A stretch of DNA of 64,000 nucleotides, taken from Lineus longissimus (Eukaryota > Nemertea > Pilidiophora > Heteronemertea > Lineidae). Both the position numbers and the translations under genes were made by a program. The notes beneath the pieces were generated by a model, which saw only the letters and a list, made by a program, of their open reading frames with translations, was not told the DNA's origin and ran no database searches. The stretch lies in contig NC_088313.1 of the NCBI RefSeq assembly GCF_910592395.1, positions 4,466,501 through 4,530,500 of the forward strand, written 5' to 3'. This document shows, in pieces, positions 1 through 13,800 of the stretch. Every line of letters starts with the position of its first letter. Positions within the stretch are counted from its first letter, which is position 1.

Positions 1-2500
1 AAATCTTTACTCTGGAGTTTTGGTGTGCAGTTCGGCGTAAAAAATCAAAGACGTTACGTGTGCGTTGTCGCAATCGCATTCAGTGCATGGGAACATATCC
101 TTAGTCAAACCAGACCCACTTTTTCACCCGGATCACCCCCAACTCCGCGATCTAGCAAGGCCGTGGTATCACTTGGATTACTCGAGTTAAGGAGTTGTTG
201 GCCGAATTGGTGACAGCACGCCGTTCGAGTATCCTTGCCAGAGGAATGATAATGATACTTTAACTGGAGCATCGCAATATTGTCTGATGGCCAGTTTTCA
301 TGAATGATATGGGGAAAACCTGAAATATTTACATCGTCCGATTAGAGTACTATCGATTCGATTTTTATATGACGATATTTACCTATCCATCATCACATAT
401 TTCCATATCATCCTTATGCAACGAGCGTATTCTGCAAAAAAGGTTATTATAAAGGATATCACTAGGGAAATCGTCTTAATTGGAAGGAAGACTGACGTTA
501 ATCTACTTACTCTGACGTTTATATGGAATTTGAATTCGTGAGTAGGTCTGAAGGAAAGAGAGCTACCTTGGAAGTAACACGAAACATTCTATCCAAACTA
601 TCAACCATATTCAATTATCGTGCAGCAGTGAGGTCAAGCAATCTAGATTCCTCATATCAAAGACATTGTAAGTCATATAATAGTCTACCCATCCGTTTAT
701 ATAGCCTTACCAACTTCATATTAAGAAAATCTCCATTTCATTTCCCCAACAATTTCAAATTTGAATACACCAATGTAAAGCTAACCACTTGGAAAATGAC
801 CGTTATCGATCCGATTTGAAATGAGCCGGGAATATTTATTCAATCAGAACGATTTTAATCAACCGTCGGATGACATTTTCAGGCGTCTGTAAAACAAGGA
901 ATAAAACAGAAAAGAAAATGAAATGAAATGGAAATCGTGCATGGCATATTAGTCCGCAGATTAATTGATCTGAGAGAATATAGACCTAAAGAATGGAGAT
1001 TTCTGGTTGGCATCCTTATTTTAGGCATAATCCACGGAAAAAGGCATGTCTGTTATTTGCAAAAACCAAGAAGGGGGGGGAGAGATAATGGTTGCTCATG
1101 ATGATTAGGTGTCTGTGACTGATTTTACTAGAATTCAGCGCTGCGCAGGTCGATCTGTCATCCAAACCTTATGCAGTACTATGTTATAAACACCCATTTT
1201 GGTTTCATTTCTTCTTCATTTCAGTTTCATTTATTCATATCTTAATTCTTGATTGACAGACGCCAGACATTTTCCATGTTTTTTCCTTGATGTTCGTCGT
1301 CCGTCGTCTTAATGAGTTTACGTTCGAAATACTAATAAAACTTCATTAACAAAAGCTCACTCAAAGCACGTTTTGTCAAAAACGTTTTCCCATTCCCCAC
1401 TAATTGCAATACCTCGATGAATGCAATTAGTGGCTTGTGAAAATAAGAGGTTGGTGAACAATTAAGCCTGTCAGTAAAATAATCAATAAGGAGAGAACAT
1501 CTTAGTCCGAGACAAGAAGTTGTTTTTTTAGCATTTTTCCTCGTGACGATTATGTGAAGAAGCCGAGTGTATCCTTAGAGAAAGCTTGACAAGATCTTAT
1601 CAGACAAATCAAAAAAAGTTTATTGACGCCATCAACAAATGACATTTCATATCAGCCGAAATACAATAACCTGCTGAATGCAATTGCAAAATTGACTGGT
1701 AAAAAGGTAGTTAAGGATACTGAGGTTGCTGAGTGCTGACTGGTTATAGTGTAAAACCATTAATCATTGTTTATGCAAAAGGATATTGTTCTTAAACAAG
1801 AACTTACAGCAATGTTACAACCGAGGCCCCTATGCCAACTATGCCCATTAGATTCTTCTCTTTTTTCTGGTATTGAGATCGACTCGTCTAGGCCATAACG
1901 ACAAAAAACACTCCAGCCAAATAAATAGAGATCAGATATTCGTCGTCTGGCGATAGGCTCATAATGACGTAGCCATCGAACGTTTTTGTATGGAAATCCC
2001 AACATCAGCGAGAGAGCCAACGTTTTATCTGCTTCATGTCTGATCACGTGTCATCATGAAAAGTTTATACAGTGTTTCAAGCCCGAGTTTACTTGCGGAG
2101 AACACTATCGACATTTTTGTCAAACTACAGCCCTGACCTGGCCGATTTGCTGTTCAAAGGTCACCAGGATATAGCCCAGTGCCAGTCTTTTGTTCGGTTC
2201 GAAAACAGTTCTGGCAAGACCTTGCTAAGCTGACTTACTTCCTTGGGTCAGATAAGTGCATAAGTGAGGCATCCTAACGTCTTCCTGAGGACGAAATTGA
2301 TGGACAAGTTCCCTTAAACCCGAACATTACAAACTTAAGTACACACTGATTCCAGGCTTTTGAGGTGGAACACGCCGGAGGATAGTTGAATAGGTGGAAG
2401 GATAATCAAAGGTTAGTTAAACTGTTACTGTCTATTGTTGGTTTGGGGACTTCGCTAGAAGGGTACCACACGTAATACAAGTGGATCATGCCTCAAACAC
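1..2500. other. Non-coding stretch, no gene recognised
   Basis: I see no exon with a recognisable protein and convincing splice sites. The longest open frames (for example 523-819 +) are low-complexity-like and match no family I know. A short perfect hairpin (arms 1397-1410 and 1421-1433, CCACTAATTGCA-type stem) and a small GAAAT run near 917-931 are the only structure noticed. Confidence 0.5.
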
Positions 2501-2514
2501 GATAACTTGGCAAA

Positions 2515-2800
2515 TGAGGGATAGCGTAAAAAAGGCGAGACCGAAGATCGGTAGTCGAGTCGATCGAGTTGTGGCAAAGGTACACGAAGAATATGAGTGG
2601 GAACACATGTATTCATGAGCAGAACCGATGACCGGGAGAGTGGAACAAACTATGATAGGGCTACAAGGTCAATATGAGCAATAGCGTAAAAAACTGGTAG
2701 GACTAATGACCGCGAGAGTGGATCGAACTTTGGCAGAGGTACAAGGCGAATATATCAACATACAACAGCGGTAGGACAGATGACGGGAGAGTGGAAATTT
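2515..2800. repeat. Degenerate tandem repeat, ~80-95 bp unit, about 3 copies
   Basis: The phrases 'agcgtaaaaaa', 'ggtaggac', 'gaccg(c/g)gagagtgga', 'ttggcagaggtacaagg' and 'cgaatat' recur in the same order with substitutions and indels. This indicates an old minisatellite-like array. No coding potential is evident. Confidence 0.5.
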
Positions 2801-5800
2801 CGTTCCAGGTTCTGACGACCACAGCGCACGCTGACTTCTCAATAATCCCAGTTGAATTTTTTCGTAATGTAAGAATTCTCGTTAGTAGACAGTTAATCGA
2901 TTTGAACCAGACTCCCAAACCGACAGAAAAAATGATAGTCGTTGTCATATGATCGATCTGTTGTGATTGTTTTCCTGTATTTACCAATCTCGTTGAATTC
3001 CTTGGCCGCCGGCACCGTACATCATAGGGTTACAAAGAAACCTATAATCGGAAGCAGAATACAAGTCCCTTGTCGCCACAAAGGACGCTATTTTGTTGAG
3101 ATGATTACATATAACTCTCCACATCATTGTGTCGACCACATTCACCAAGACCCATATTTTTAGGCAAAGCGATATTATTGTAGAATTGCCAACTGTAGAG
3201 ACTTATTAAGCCAACATCGAAGACAGAAGTACAATAAACGTCTCCAATCTCAGATTTCTGTGAATATAGTGCGAGCCACAGCCGCATATACACATACAAT
3301 CAACAGAAGCGTTCGGAAATCCCAGCCTAGGTAATCGAAACATAGTCGAAACTTTACATTATTTTGTTGGTTCAAGATTAGAAACTTATTCCCCCAGATC
3401 TTTAAATCTTCATGTGTCCTACATCATTTCCCAAACGTTTTCAATCGTTATATATTGTTAAAATTGTGGTTTGAATGGTTGTACATGACGTCGTATTCTT
3501 CTCCTGAAAGTGACGTTGACCAACGACAATGGACAATTAGTTCGGTAGTGATTGTTTGACATATAGATGTCTGGATGTCGTAAGCAACCGTGGCAAAGCC
3601 AAAGTCAACCCAGACTTCCAATCAGGGATTATTACTAGTAGTTGTCCTATGACTGATCGACCATACCAATATTGGTTTAGAGTCAATAACATTTGCTAAT
3701 AACATGCATCTCGGAGTCAATATTGAGGAGCCCTGTTGGAACGAAGGCGTCATCCGCACCCTGAAACCAAAGTTTCCTCTGAAAAGTTACATTCGAGATA
3801 AAACGAAAACAAATAACCATCTGACAAGCTATGATGAGAGGAAAATAGGCTTCGACTAACATTTTTATAAACGTCCATGAAATGAGCATGATTGTGCAAT
3901 TTAGCAGAATACGTGAAATTAGCCTTCACATTCTTCAACATAACTGTCTCGGTATGATTCGTACCACGTGGGTGAGAAGTCAACCTTCGAATTCATTTCT
4001 GCAGCCTCATAACCATGACCAGGAGCGGCAGACAACACACCTGCATGCAGTGCTTCGCGATTCCGGTTTGATCGGACGGAGAGACGAGACGTTGACGAAA
4101 CAAGCATGGTTAGCGCAAAATATTACGTGAGATCGCTAGCTGGCCTTCATTTTTGCAATTATGGCCATGACGAACAGTGAACCGTCTCGGTATAGAAAAT
4201 CGGACACTAGAGTTTGTATAACTGATTACCACCACAAAAACTATCGAGTGGCGGCCATCCGCATGAGACAGGCTTTGGCTACATAAATTACATAGATGCG
4301 CCATGTTGTTTTTTTGTCCACCACTACCGAAAACAAACAATGTCCTGTTGGCTCAGATGTTGGCACATCTGTTTTATAACATGTATAAGAGAGACGGGTA
4401 AATACTAATCAATAGAAAGAACTGTCATCTTATTAAGTCTTGTTCCGGAGTTTGAACAAAAGATTGGTTTGCAACAATTCCTGTTTCAACCTAACAATAG
4501 TTAATGTAATATGCACATGGAATCCACTGCAGCACGATCTCGAACTTATGTTTTGATTAGAAAAACGCTTACAATCTCTGCCGTAAACCTGAGTGGATCT
4601 TAGACAGGAAATATCGATCCTTTTTAAGGAATGCCATTCAATCATCATTTCAACATGGAATTGTTTGACTATTTTTCGCTGAACAAGAAGATGTGTTTCA
4701 ATGAGCATCCATTCCATATGGATTAATGCAAGACGGATGTAGAAATCATTGAAAGTGGTAAAAAGGAAGAAGTGCTCGATATTTGCTACAACTGGGTTGG
4801 AACAAAACAATTGTCATTCACTGAAACGAAATCGGATTTCAACCGCGTCTTCTGCATTGTTCTCTGATTTCTGTTTGATGTTGAAAACTCTTCATTAGTC
4901 GTGAAGAATTTTCAGGCGATACCAGCAAGATCGTAAATAAGCGATAAGGCACTACACTAACAATAATCTTTTTTACAACATCAATGAGTTCTAAGAGAGT
5001 GCTTTTGGGTTACGTGCTTTGAAACTGTTTTATGTTAGTAAAGATAAAAGGTTGGGCATAATTTCTGAGTTCGTTGACCTCATCTTTAGGACATGTCATG
5101 ATCTTTAAGAAAAACGGTACTTTGCCGAAATGTGCCAAGTAACTTTTGTGAGATCAAATTTATCCCAACTATCCTTGTGAAGAAAGTGTTTAGTTTCTAA
5201 AGGAAAGTAGAAAGCTGGAAGTAGCGAAAGTCATCCATGGAATAGAATATGCACGTGGTACATGTTATAATCAGCATGGCTCCCCCAAAAAACAAAAGAT
5301 ACATCGCGTATTTGCCAGATGACTCTTTCCTCAACAATTACTCAGCAACAGCTTACTTTTCCAACAAACTTTTATGCTAACTCTTCCGTTTAATGAATGA
5401 TCTGGCGACAAACAAGTCTCAACCAATGGATCAGGGGAGTTCTCTAAGAGAGAGTTGTTAATAGCCCTAGTGATAGCAAATTGAACCGGCCGCGGGGACT
5501 TTCCGGTGTCCAGTTCTAAATCGCGTGAAAGTGACAAGACAGACTGGCCTTAATCACAAAGATGTCACTAACGGAAGTACCGAGATGTCTACAAGGCTTT
5601 CTGGTGAGAAGTTTCCAGGGGAGATGTGTCAGTGACTAGCCGGCTGGGTCGTGGCCAATAAAATGCGTCCCTGATGACCGATGCATAAATACTTATTGGA
5701 TGTTAAAGAAAGTTTCTCGCTTTCTTCCGAAGTTTTCGTCAAACCAAAATATGCATACGTATTCATAGACTGAGATTATAGGCTAGAGCCGGGGGATCAA

Positions 5801-8800
5801 ATTGATGGTCTTCAGGGACTGTGCAGTTTAGAGATAGGGTCATGTTTAATTCAGCGAAAAATATATTCCTCGTTAAAGCGTGAATAATTTCGAAGTTCTG
5901 TGAGAGCGGAGACACCCTTTCGGCAAATTTGTGTAACTTAACCTGACCTCCCTGGCCCCAGATTGAAGACTCCCTTTAATCGGAAGAAGCTACGTTCTAA
6001 ATATAAAGAAGGTATCAAGAAACCAATGCGATCCATCGTAATCACAGGGATGATAAGATGTCAGCTTAGACTTTAGATATGATAAGCCACCCTTTCCTCG
6101 TGTTCAAGGGATTAAGAGAGAGAGGACCATAGAAAGGTGTGGCAAGATATCATGAGCAACCTCGACCTATAAATACGAATGATCATACAAATTACCAAAT
6201 AAATCAAAGACGTCCAGTTTTATCAACCAACTATGTGGAACCAGAATCCCTCGAATGAATTGATCAACGTTGGTGGAACGGAATGTAAAACATGTTTATT
6301 CAGGACACGGAGCAGGGAAACAAGCAAAACCGATTCCAAAACAGTAATCAAAGAAATATGTCGAAGCCTATTACCAATGTCACTAATCAGAAAACTTCCT
6401 AGAAACCGATGCTGCTTACGGAATGAGGACGAGAAACTCTAAGATGCGAGACAAAGGCACCAATTGAGCGGAATAATCATGGTGATACATAGTCAGCCAT
6501 CAACGAAAAGGTCACCAGAGTACCCGTTGGGAGACCTTTGCTCGCAAGGCATTAATGACAGGATGAATATGTATTAAACACAGGGATTATAACTGTCACC
6601 AGCGGGGTCATTTGGATGAAAGGGCCGGGAACTGTTCGATTTGCTCGTGGGTTATTCGGCGAAAAGGATATCCGATGGAGTAAGAACTGGGAAAATTACT
6701 GCGACGTGTTGAAATATTGCAGTCAGTCTGAAAGTGGAAGATCTAGAACAATATTATGGAGTGTTTGGCAATATTTTTTCATTACAGTGTAAATTTTGAC
6801 GTGTGATACATCTTTAATTGGCGGGCTGAAGAATCTGTTTGTTCTTGAAGAGTGGAGCGCTTTACAGAACAAACCTAACGGTGAGATACCACAACTCGTC
6901 GTCTCTAAGTTCCAGTAACGGCATCGTGAAGGAAAAAGAACTGTTGCCTAATCGCAAACGTAGTAACCTGACGAGCGAACAATTTGCCCTTGATAGACCA
7001 TTTGAGATGTAAGACACGTTTTTATTAAAGAGCCGCACTGAATGTCACATCACACCTATTTTCACGCTGAATCTACCAACGACGTTAATTCAATTTATCT
7101 TTAACATGTTTTTTCCCAAGAAGAAGAGCAGGAGGTGTCATGACATGCAGCTGAATAATTCAACTGCCTCAGGGTGAATGTCAAATATGTTGCTTCTGGC
7201 CTTCGGTTGATGGAGGCGTGAAAGGCTGGCATTAGGCATGCAGTGCTCCGTGGCGACAAGAACCAGGCGCCGTTTGGACCCATGCTCAGCGATATTGCAG
7301 GTTAGTGCTAACGAAACCCTATATCAGCCTTCCGAGGGTATCAGAGCATACCATCTAGGTCGCTCACTGTTTACCACTTGAACGACTGCATGAGAAATCG
7401 AAAGCTGGCGCTTCGCCGCTCTTTCAAGGCAATGAAACGAGACCTCTCACCAGTCAAGTTTCCATACACATATATCTGTCATTATCGTTGTAACAAGCGG
7501 ATGAGTATAGTCGTACCCCAAGGTGCCTTCACTCCCTGCCGGACCTTTTGTGAATGAATGGAGTTATATAATAAGTGAAAGTTGTCATTATAAGCCACTG
7601 CCACAAGCAAAAAGCATATTGATGAAAATGCTTCAGGGAAATGCTGCATTAAAAGTAGGTTGAACAATGTTCCCAACTTCGGAATACACTTTGTTACTGT
7701 GTCTAAACATGTTTAGGTATCCAGGGTTCAGGCAGTGTATCTCTACTCCGAGAGTCTTCGAATAAAGCTGGAGCAGGACATACGAAATCCCCGGAAATAC
7801 CGAATTCATCGGATTGATCTACGAGGCGCTGGTCAGATCTTGTCACATGTCGCAAGAGACAGGCCCATCTGCATCACTCAATGCATTATTCACCAGCTTA
7901 GCTCGCTGTGGCTTCTTGGCACTGTCTGGGGAAGAGCATGCCCAGGGCTTAAGTACTTATACTAATGATCCGAAGGGTCAGGCCGGTACTGGTAACTTTT
8001 TGACTTAATTTGACTGAGGAAGACGCACAGTCACCACATATGTGATAACCAAGTCAATTATGCCGGCTGATAACGAGACGACCTCATCTTGCTTCAAAAG
8101 TAATAAGCAATGTAAACTCGTTAGGACACAACTGAAAACGTCTGATTCCACTGCTGCAGTTTGCCGCATTTTACCGCTGTAGGGCAAATTTCTAATGGAA
8201 ATTCGAAAATAGAAAACTAAAGCAAGAAATAGCCGTGGCTGTCGTCAATTATGCATTGCATGAAAGAAACCGAATTGACCAGTTACAGAGTACGTATCGC
8301 CGGAAGTACAAAGTCGGGTCATAAAGTCACATGCACCTTGCTGTACGACGGGTACATTTTCGATTTGTGAACGATATCGCATCTTGATTGTTATGCTGTG
8401 GCAACCATATAACCACCTTTACGTCTTTTCTTATCTCGAGTTTTATGGAGAAATCGAAAGGTCTCGATTAGATCTCAACAGGATATGAGGGCACATTGGA
8501 CAAGCACGCAATGATATTCATTTCATCAAGAATCTAACGCATTTTATGTGTTTCATCACGCTTTCTTGACTCGGCACGCTACATTTGCTAAGAAGGAAAT
8601 CCATAACACATAAATGGTTTACCAGGTATATTTGTACAATTCCATAACTATAAGGAAGGAGGCAGTAGATCTTTTGTCTGACGTCAGGACACGACCTGTG
8701 ACCAAGTGATTGGCCGGTATTTTGATGAATAACTCAAATGCAGTCGTTTGCATAAATGTCAGAGTGAGTATCAGGAATTTAATCAAACGTGTACGTTTGG

Positions 8801-8970
8801 ATTCGTTAATTGAATTTGGGTTGAGGAAGTTGCACTTTCTGTTTCAACAAATTGAGTCTCACCAAAGAAATTGGTGTTTATTCTTCTACGCCTGATTGTG
8901 CACAGTATCGAAGAGATCCAGATCCTCTTCAGCAGTAAAGGAGAGAAAAAATGTCTTCATTCGGGATTTG
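2801..8970. other. Non-coding stretch, no gene recognised
   Basis: Open frames up to 125 codons occur on both strands (for example 4433-4810 -). None shows a recognisable domain, a signal peptide or flanking consensus splice sites that I could defend. No RNA gene or clear mobile element was recognised. Confidence 0.45.
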
Positions 8971-9145
8971 CTACAACATGACCAAGTTGGTTTAAAGATA
9001 CCACTTTTGATGAGAAAAATTACCTTCACTCTACAATGTCTACAACATGGCCAGATAGTTTCAGAAATGCCACTTTTACTAAGAAGAATCTCTTCATTCT
9101 AGAACTGCTACAGCATGACCAGTTAGGTTCAGAACGACTATTTCA
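8971..9145. repeat. Tandem repeat, 69-bp unit, ~2.5 copies
   Basis: Units begin 'ctacaacatg' at 8971 and 9040 and 'ctacagcatg' at 9108. Each is followed by 'accagttggtt'-like and 'ccacttttgatgag'-like segments in the same order. The 69/68-bp period is clear despite divergence. The unit is divisible by three, so it gives a spurious repetitive open frame on the + strand. I do not regard that frame as a gene. Confidence 0.65.
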
Positions 9146-12100
9146 CAATATTATACTAGTTCACAGATTGAAATAGAACGACAACTGACAAAGTCACACA
9201 CAGCCTAGACGAAAAGATAAGATGTTTCGCCAAGAAACCGTAGAGCAGACCTTAAGAAATCACGTCCGTATGTATCACATACCATGCTCCTCGATCCGTT
9301 AACATGATAAGATTTTCGCGCTAACACCATTGTCAGCGGAGTGATGAGATGGGTGATGATACCCAAGGTATTGTCGCGGACGCTCAGGATAAATCGGTGG
9401 TGTGACCAAGATATCAGTTGGCAGTCAGGCAAGAATCCTTGAAAAGAGGGTGGCACAGTCTAAGAAAGCTATGTCATTCTATTTCGAGCAGCCTGGCATG
9501 CGTCACTTCTGTCCAAAGCGGACTGGTTAAATTTAAAACATGCAATATATCGGTTAGTATTTCTAATCGTAAACGAGGTTTTACACTTAGTTGAAACGGC
9601 ATAGATTGCTCAGAGCTGCGTGTTGATCAAGCTGCATGTAATGCCCAAAAATCGACCTGCGACTTGTATAAACTAGGGAGATAGCTTGATCTGGCTACAC
9701 TTGTCCATCGAGGATCCCTTTCCGACTGGTTTGTCAAGAAGCAATATCAGTTGTCATGGACAGGGGGAGGTTTTTTGATTGATTGGTATTGTATATCCAT
9801 TGACAGATCTTCTGCGGCTGTTTTTTTAAAGGTTTAAAAACGCCAACGTCGGGTAGCACAGAGTGCTGAATCGGTATGAATATTTCTATCTATCACGTGT
9901 TTCCCGACGGGAAATGTGTACTTAGAACTGACTTACGAAATCGTTGGCTTTACCAAACCAGTGATGCTCGGTGCCGCAGTTGCGAAGACTAGGGTCGGAA
10001 CGCACCGGGTGCATGTACCCTTCTTAAAAAGCTTTTTTCACGCCATCGAAAGACATAGATTCTTATTCCCAGATGCCAGGAAGATCGATATTTACCTCCC
10101 AGTCTTAAATATAGGTTTCTCTCAAGAACCGCTCCAAGACCCGTGTTAAATTAGCAAATTTCACACCCAGTCAACAATTGATTACCAACTTTCCAAAGTG
10201 TGCACCCCTCGGGCTTAGAATAGCCTGCGTGTAAGTTAAGAGATGAAGTGAAGCACAGGACCGGTTCGTAGTCTCGTTTAAATGGGATGCCAAAACGATA
10301 GCCAGAATCACAACTGACGTTGCATGCAGAAAGAAAGGTCCTTCGGCACTCCTGAAGAACTATCACATCTGTTGGAGATGGCCAAAGCATGACCTCGAGC
10401 TTAATCTTCACTGGTGTCCAATAAGCTCCACAAATAAATATTAGCGCTTAACTTCATCTGGTCACGTTAATCTTTCTAGTCTGCGACACGTGAGACGGCT
10501 TATAACGAACGGAGTTTGTCACAAGAATCCTGTACAATCAGGGCAACGATGTTCAACCTGGTCAATCACCGATCAACTCCGCGTACAATTGGTTCTCTGG
10601 TTACTGATCATGATCAAATTCGGAATGAAACGAAACGAAATGAAATGAAATGAAATGTTCGAAATAATCGAAATCGAAAAGGTTTTTTTAAAAACATCTT
10701 TCGAGTGTGGCAAGTATCCTGATGGGCGAAATTTCCTGAAATGCTTAAAAAACTAGTTTAACAAAATATTCCGGCGAATCTATTGTGACCCACAACCAGT
10801 ATGCTAATTTGACTACGTTGTATACTATCATGTAGTTCCAAATTTCCTTAACAGCAATGCCAACGAGGTTACTTTTAGTCAGGAGGGGGTGCATTTCGCG
10901 GGCTTTATTTCGTTTTGTTTCGACGACTTTTTCGTTTCTATGATTCCTATGATAATCAGCAACCCGGGCCTTAACATACGAAGCTGGTATATGTCTGTAT
11001 CACGCCACAATAATCCCCTCCGCATTAACTCGGAGAATATGTCGGATAATTGGACTTCTTTGTCTCTTCGTAATCAGGCTCTGTGGATGCAGACTTACAG
11101 TTGATATACATTCTTTGAAGAGAGATGTCAATAAGAGCGTGAAATAATCATGGGGGCGGTATCATAACAGACGAACAGAAAAAATAACAGTTGCGCCAAT
11201 GCTAATAAACTTCGAAATATTAAATTTATTTACTTTAGTGTTTTAGTAAGACTATCTGCTTTCATTACTTCGGCCACTGATGAAACAAATGCAAGGTGGT
11301 TACAGGTCAAGCGGGGTAGATGATCAACACACTAAAAAAATGAAATTTCCGTGTTTTTGTTTACCGAAAGGAATAAGAAATAAAGAACAGACTACATTTG
11401 AAACCCAGGGCCCGATTGGTAAAACAAATTTGAAAATAGTTAACTTCAACGCCAAGTTTTAAAGTTAAAACTTTTGAACAACCGGGCACTGGCGCCAAGT
11501 GTACATCATGCCCACATACCGACCGAGCGGAGGAGAAAATCACTCAAGCCCTAGCGTGTCGTAATGATTCAATTTTTTGTACGGCAGCGCAAAACTCCCT
11601 CTCCCTCCCCCAAGCAGTTGTTTTGAACAGCCGGCCAAGTCACGACGTCGAGGTGCTTGAGACGGCCTTATTTCTTATGGAGATTTGTCCCCTTGTCGCT
11701 TTCATTGGCGTACTTGATAATCAAGATTGCTCCTTGTCATTCCCAGTAATCCCTATCGATCCGACCCGTGCCCCCTTGAACATGTTATAGGAGATATTCG
11801 GATCACTGTAACACGCCATAGAGATCATCCATGAGCAAAATCGTATCGGGAAACTTTTTGTGACATGTCGGTCACAAAGTGAATAAAAATAGTCTTAGAC
11901 TACCATTATCAAAGAGATTAACAAATCTTTAACGACACTGAATCGATGCCTGAGAAAATATATAGTTTCATATATTTCACCAGTGGAAAGTACGTTTGAC
12001 ATCAAAACCTGTGATGCAGCCGGTTTTCATTTTGGGTAAAACTATCGGTGTTGCAAATCGACACGAGATAACGCCGTGTCACGTTAAAGGCTACATCCTA

Positions 12101-13440
12101 TCATTAAAAGATTGAAAAACTGATTTGAGATTTTCCAGTTATGGAAATACAGACTGAATAAAGATTTCAGTAGTGCTGTTGCGGATACCGATATAGAAAT
12201 TCCAGTGTTCATCACACTAGTCTCTCTCATTACTTCACTACCACCAATTTTATTTTGAATTACCAGCACCCCGTATAAACAATGGAGAGGTTTCGCAACC
12301 ATTACGAAGAGCGACGAATGGGTGAAGTATACGAAGTCATGTGATTCATCATCGATCACCGTTTTTGAAATTATTGCGGCGGCGGATTCCTAGTACATGT
12401 ACAACTAATAGTATAGAATTATGATTTATAAGGTGATGTAAGTGAATTAGCCCAGAATCTGGTGACACGACAGACCTTCGTAGATCGTACTTCGTTGTTC
12501 GTTGGAGTTGCAAAACCTTCCTAATGTAAACAGACGAACTCACATCTGGAGCATTGAGTATACTTTGAACGCAAATCAAAGAAAATCTACATTTGCCGCT
12601 TTTTGAATTAGGAAAGCAAATCAGTCGATTTTGCTTGATCAAGTTCTACTTCTATGAACCAAAGCCGAGACATGCCACGCAGTAAAGAACGCTGACAAGT
12701 CTCGTTTTCTTCAAAATTCCCATTCTCTTAGGATCCAATTAAGCGCCGGGTAAACGTGTCGAATAGAAAGTTCAGCGGCAAGCTAATGACTGTCAGTTTT
12801 TCAAATTATAGGAACCCACGCAATGCAATTTGTTTTTGATTAAAGGATTTCTGAAAGAGAACTATGTAATCTAAACTCGAAATAGAATGCGAGTCTTAAT
12901 TGATGTAGTTCAATTTTTTTTAATGTTTACTTCAAACTCCTTCTCTACGTACCCCCCCCCCCCCTCCCTAAAACGGTTGGCACGCGCGACAGAGAGTCAT
13001 ATCCCTTGAACTACTCAGTTCGCTTTGCACGTCCACTTTGACCGCTGATCACAGATTTTAGTCCCAAATCATCGGTGTACTGTAAATCGCTAACTTTTTG
13101 CAGCTCTTTAATTTATTCAAAAATAACAAAATTTAACAATTTTTATTTTGACGGATTTCGGAATTTCATTCGGTTTGCCAATCAAAAATATATTTCGCGA
13201 TTTTTGCGAAACGAGGTTATGCGCAAAATAAAATACCGGCGAAAGTTACGCGGTCTACAGCATTGACAGGAAATTACAAAAATCGATTTTCCATGGCTAG
13301 ACTAAGGAACTCTGTGACAAAGTGACTGATAGGGTTCTCCACTGCATGTTTCTCCCAGCACTGTCAATGACCCGAATTTCAAAAGCCACGTTTGCAGTTA
13401 GGTCGACTTCCCCCCCCCCCCCCCCCCACTTCCTTCAGAT
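9146..13440. other. Non-coding stretch with simple repeats
   Basis: No gene recognised. A GAAAT/GAAAC pentanucleotide microsatellite lies at about 10,624-10,656. Homopolymer C tracts lie at about 12,951-12,964 and 13,410-13,428. These are typical of polymorphic, assembly-prone DNA. Confidence 0.5.
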
Positions 13441-13449
13441 CATTCTATG

Positions 13450-13800
13450 ATAGTGGTCTCTCTACCATAAAAAGGAGTTAAACGCCGCATTACAGCTTTA
13501 AAAACATTAACCTGAACTAAATTCCTATTCAATTGCCCACAGAATTACACCACCTTTACCACTCTCACTCGTGTACTTGCCCCATATTTGGTTCTCCCAA
13601 TGATATCATATGCGTACTTCATGGACATGACGGAGTGACCAATTACTTAAATGTTCTCTCTGCCATAAAGGAATTAAACACAGAATAACTAAAGCAACTC
13701 CCACTCATGTACTTGCCCCATACTTGGTTCTACCTATGATATTATACGCGTACACTCCATAGACATGACAGAGTGACCAATTACTGCAATGTTGAAATAC
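13450..13800. repeat. Degenerate tandem duplication, ~135-bp unit
   Basis: The segment 'cactcgtgtacttgccccatatttggttct' to 'gacatgacggagtgaccaattact' at about 13,566-13,655 recurs at about 13,700-13,790 with substitutions. The linking 'gccataaa(a)ggagttaaac' motif appears at both 13,465 and 13,660. It is an old local duplication with no coding content. Confidence 0.6.

Noticed and set aside
4433-4810. 125-codon open frame on the - strand
   Set aside because: AT-rich sequence and no domain, signal peptide or splice support. Frames of this length are expected by chance in 64 kb.
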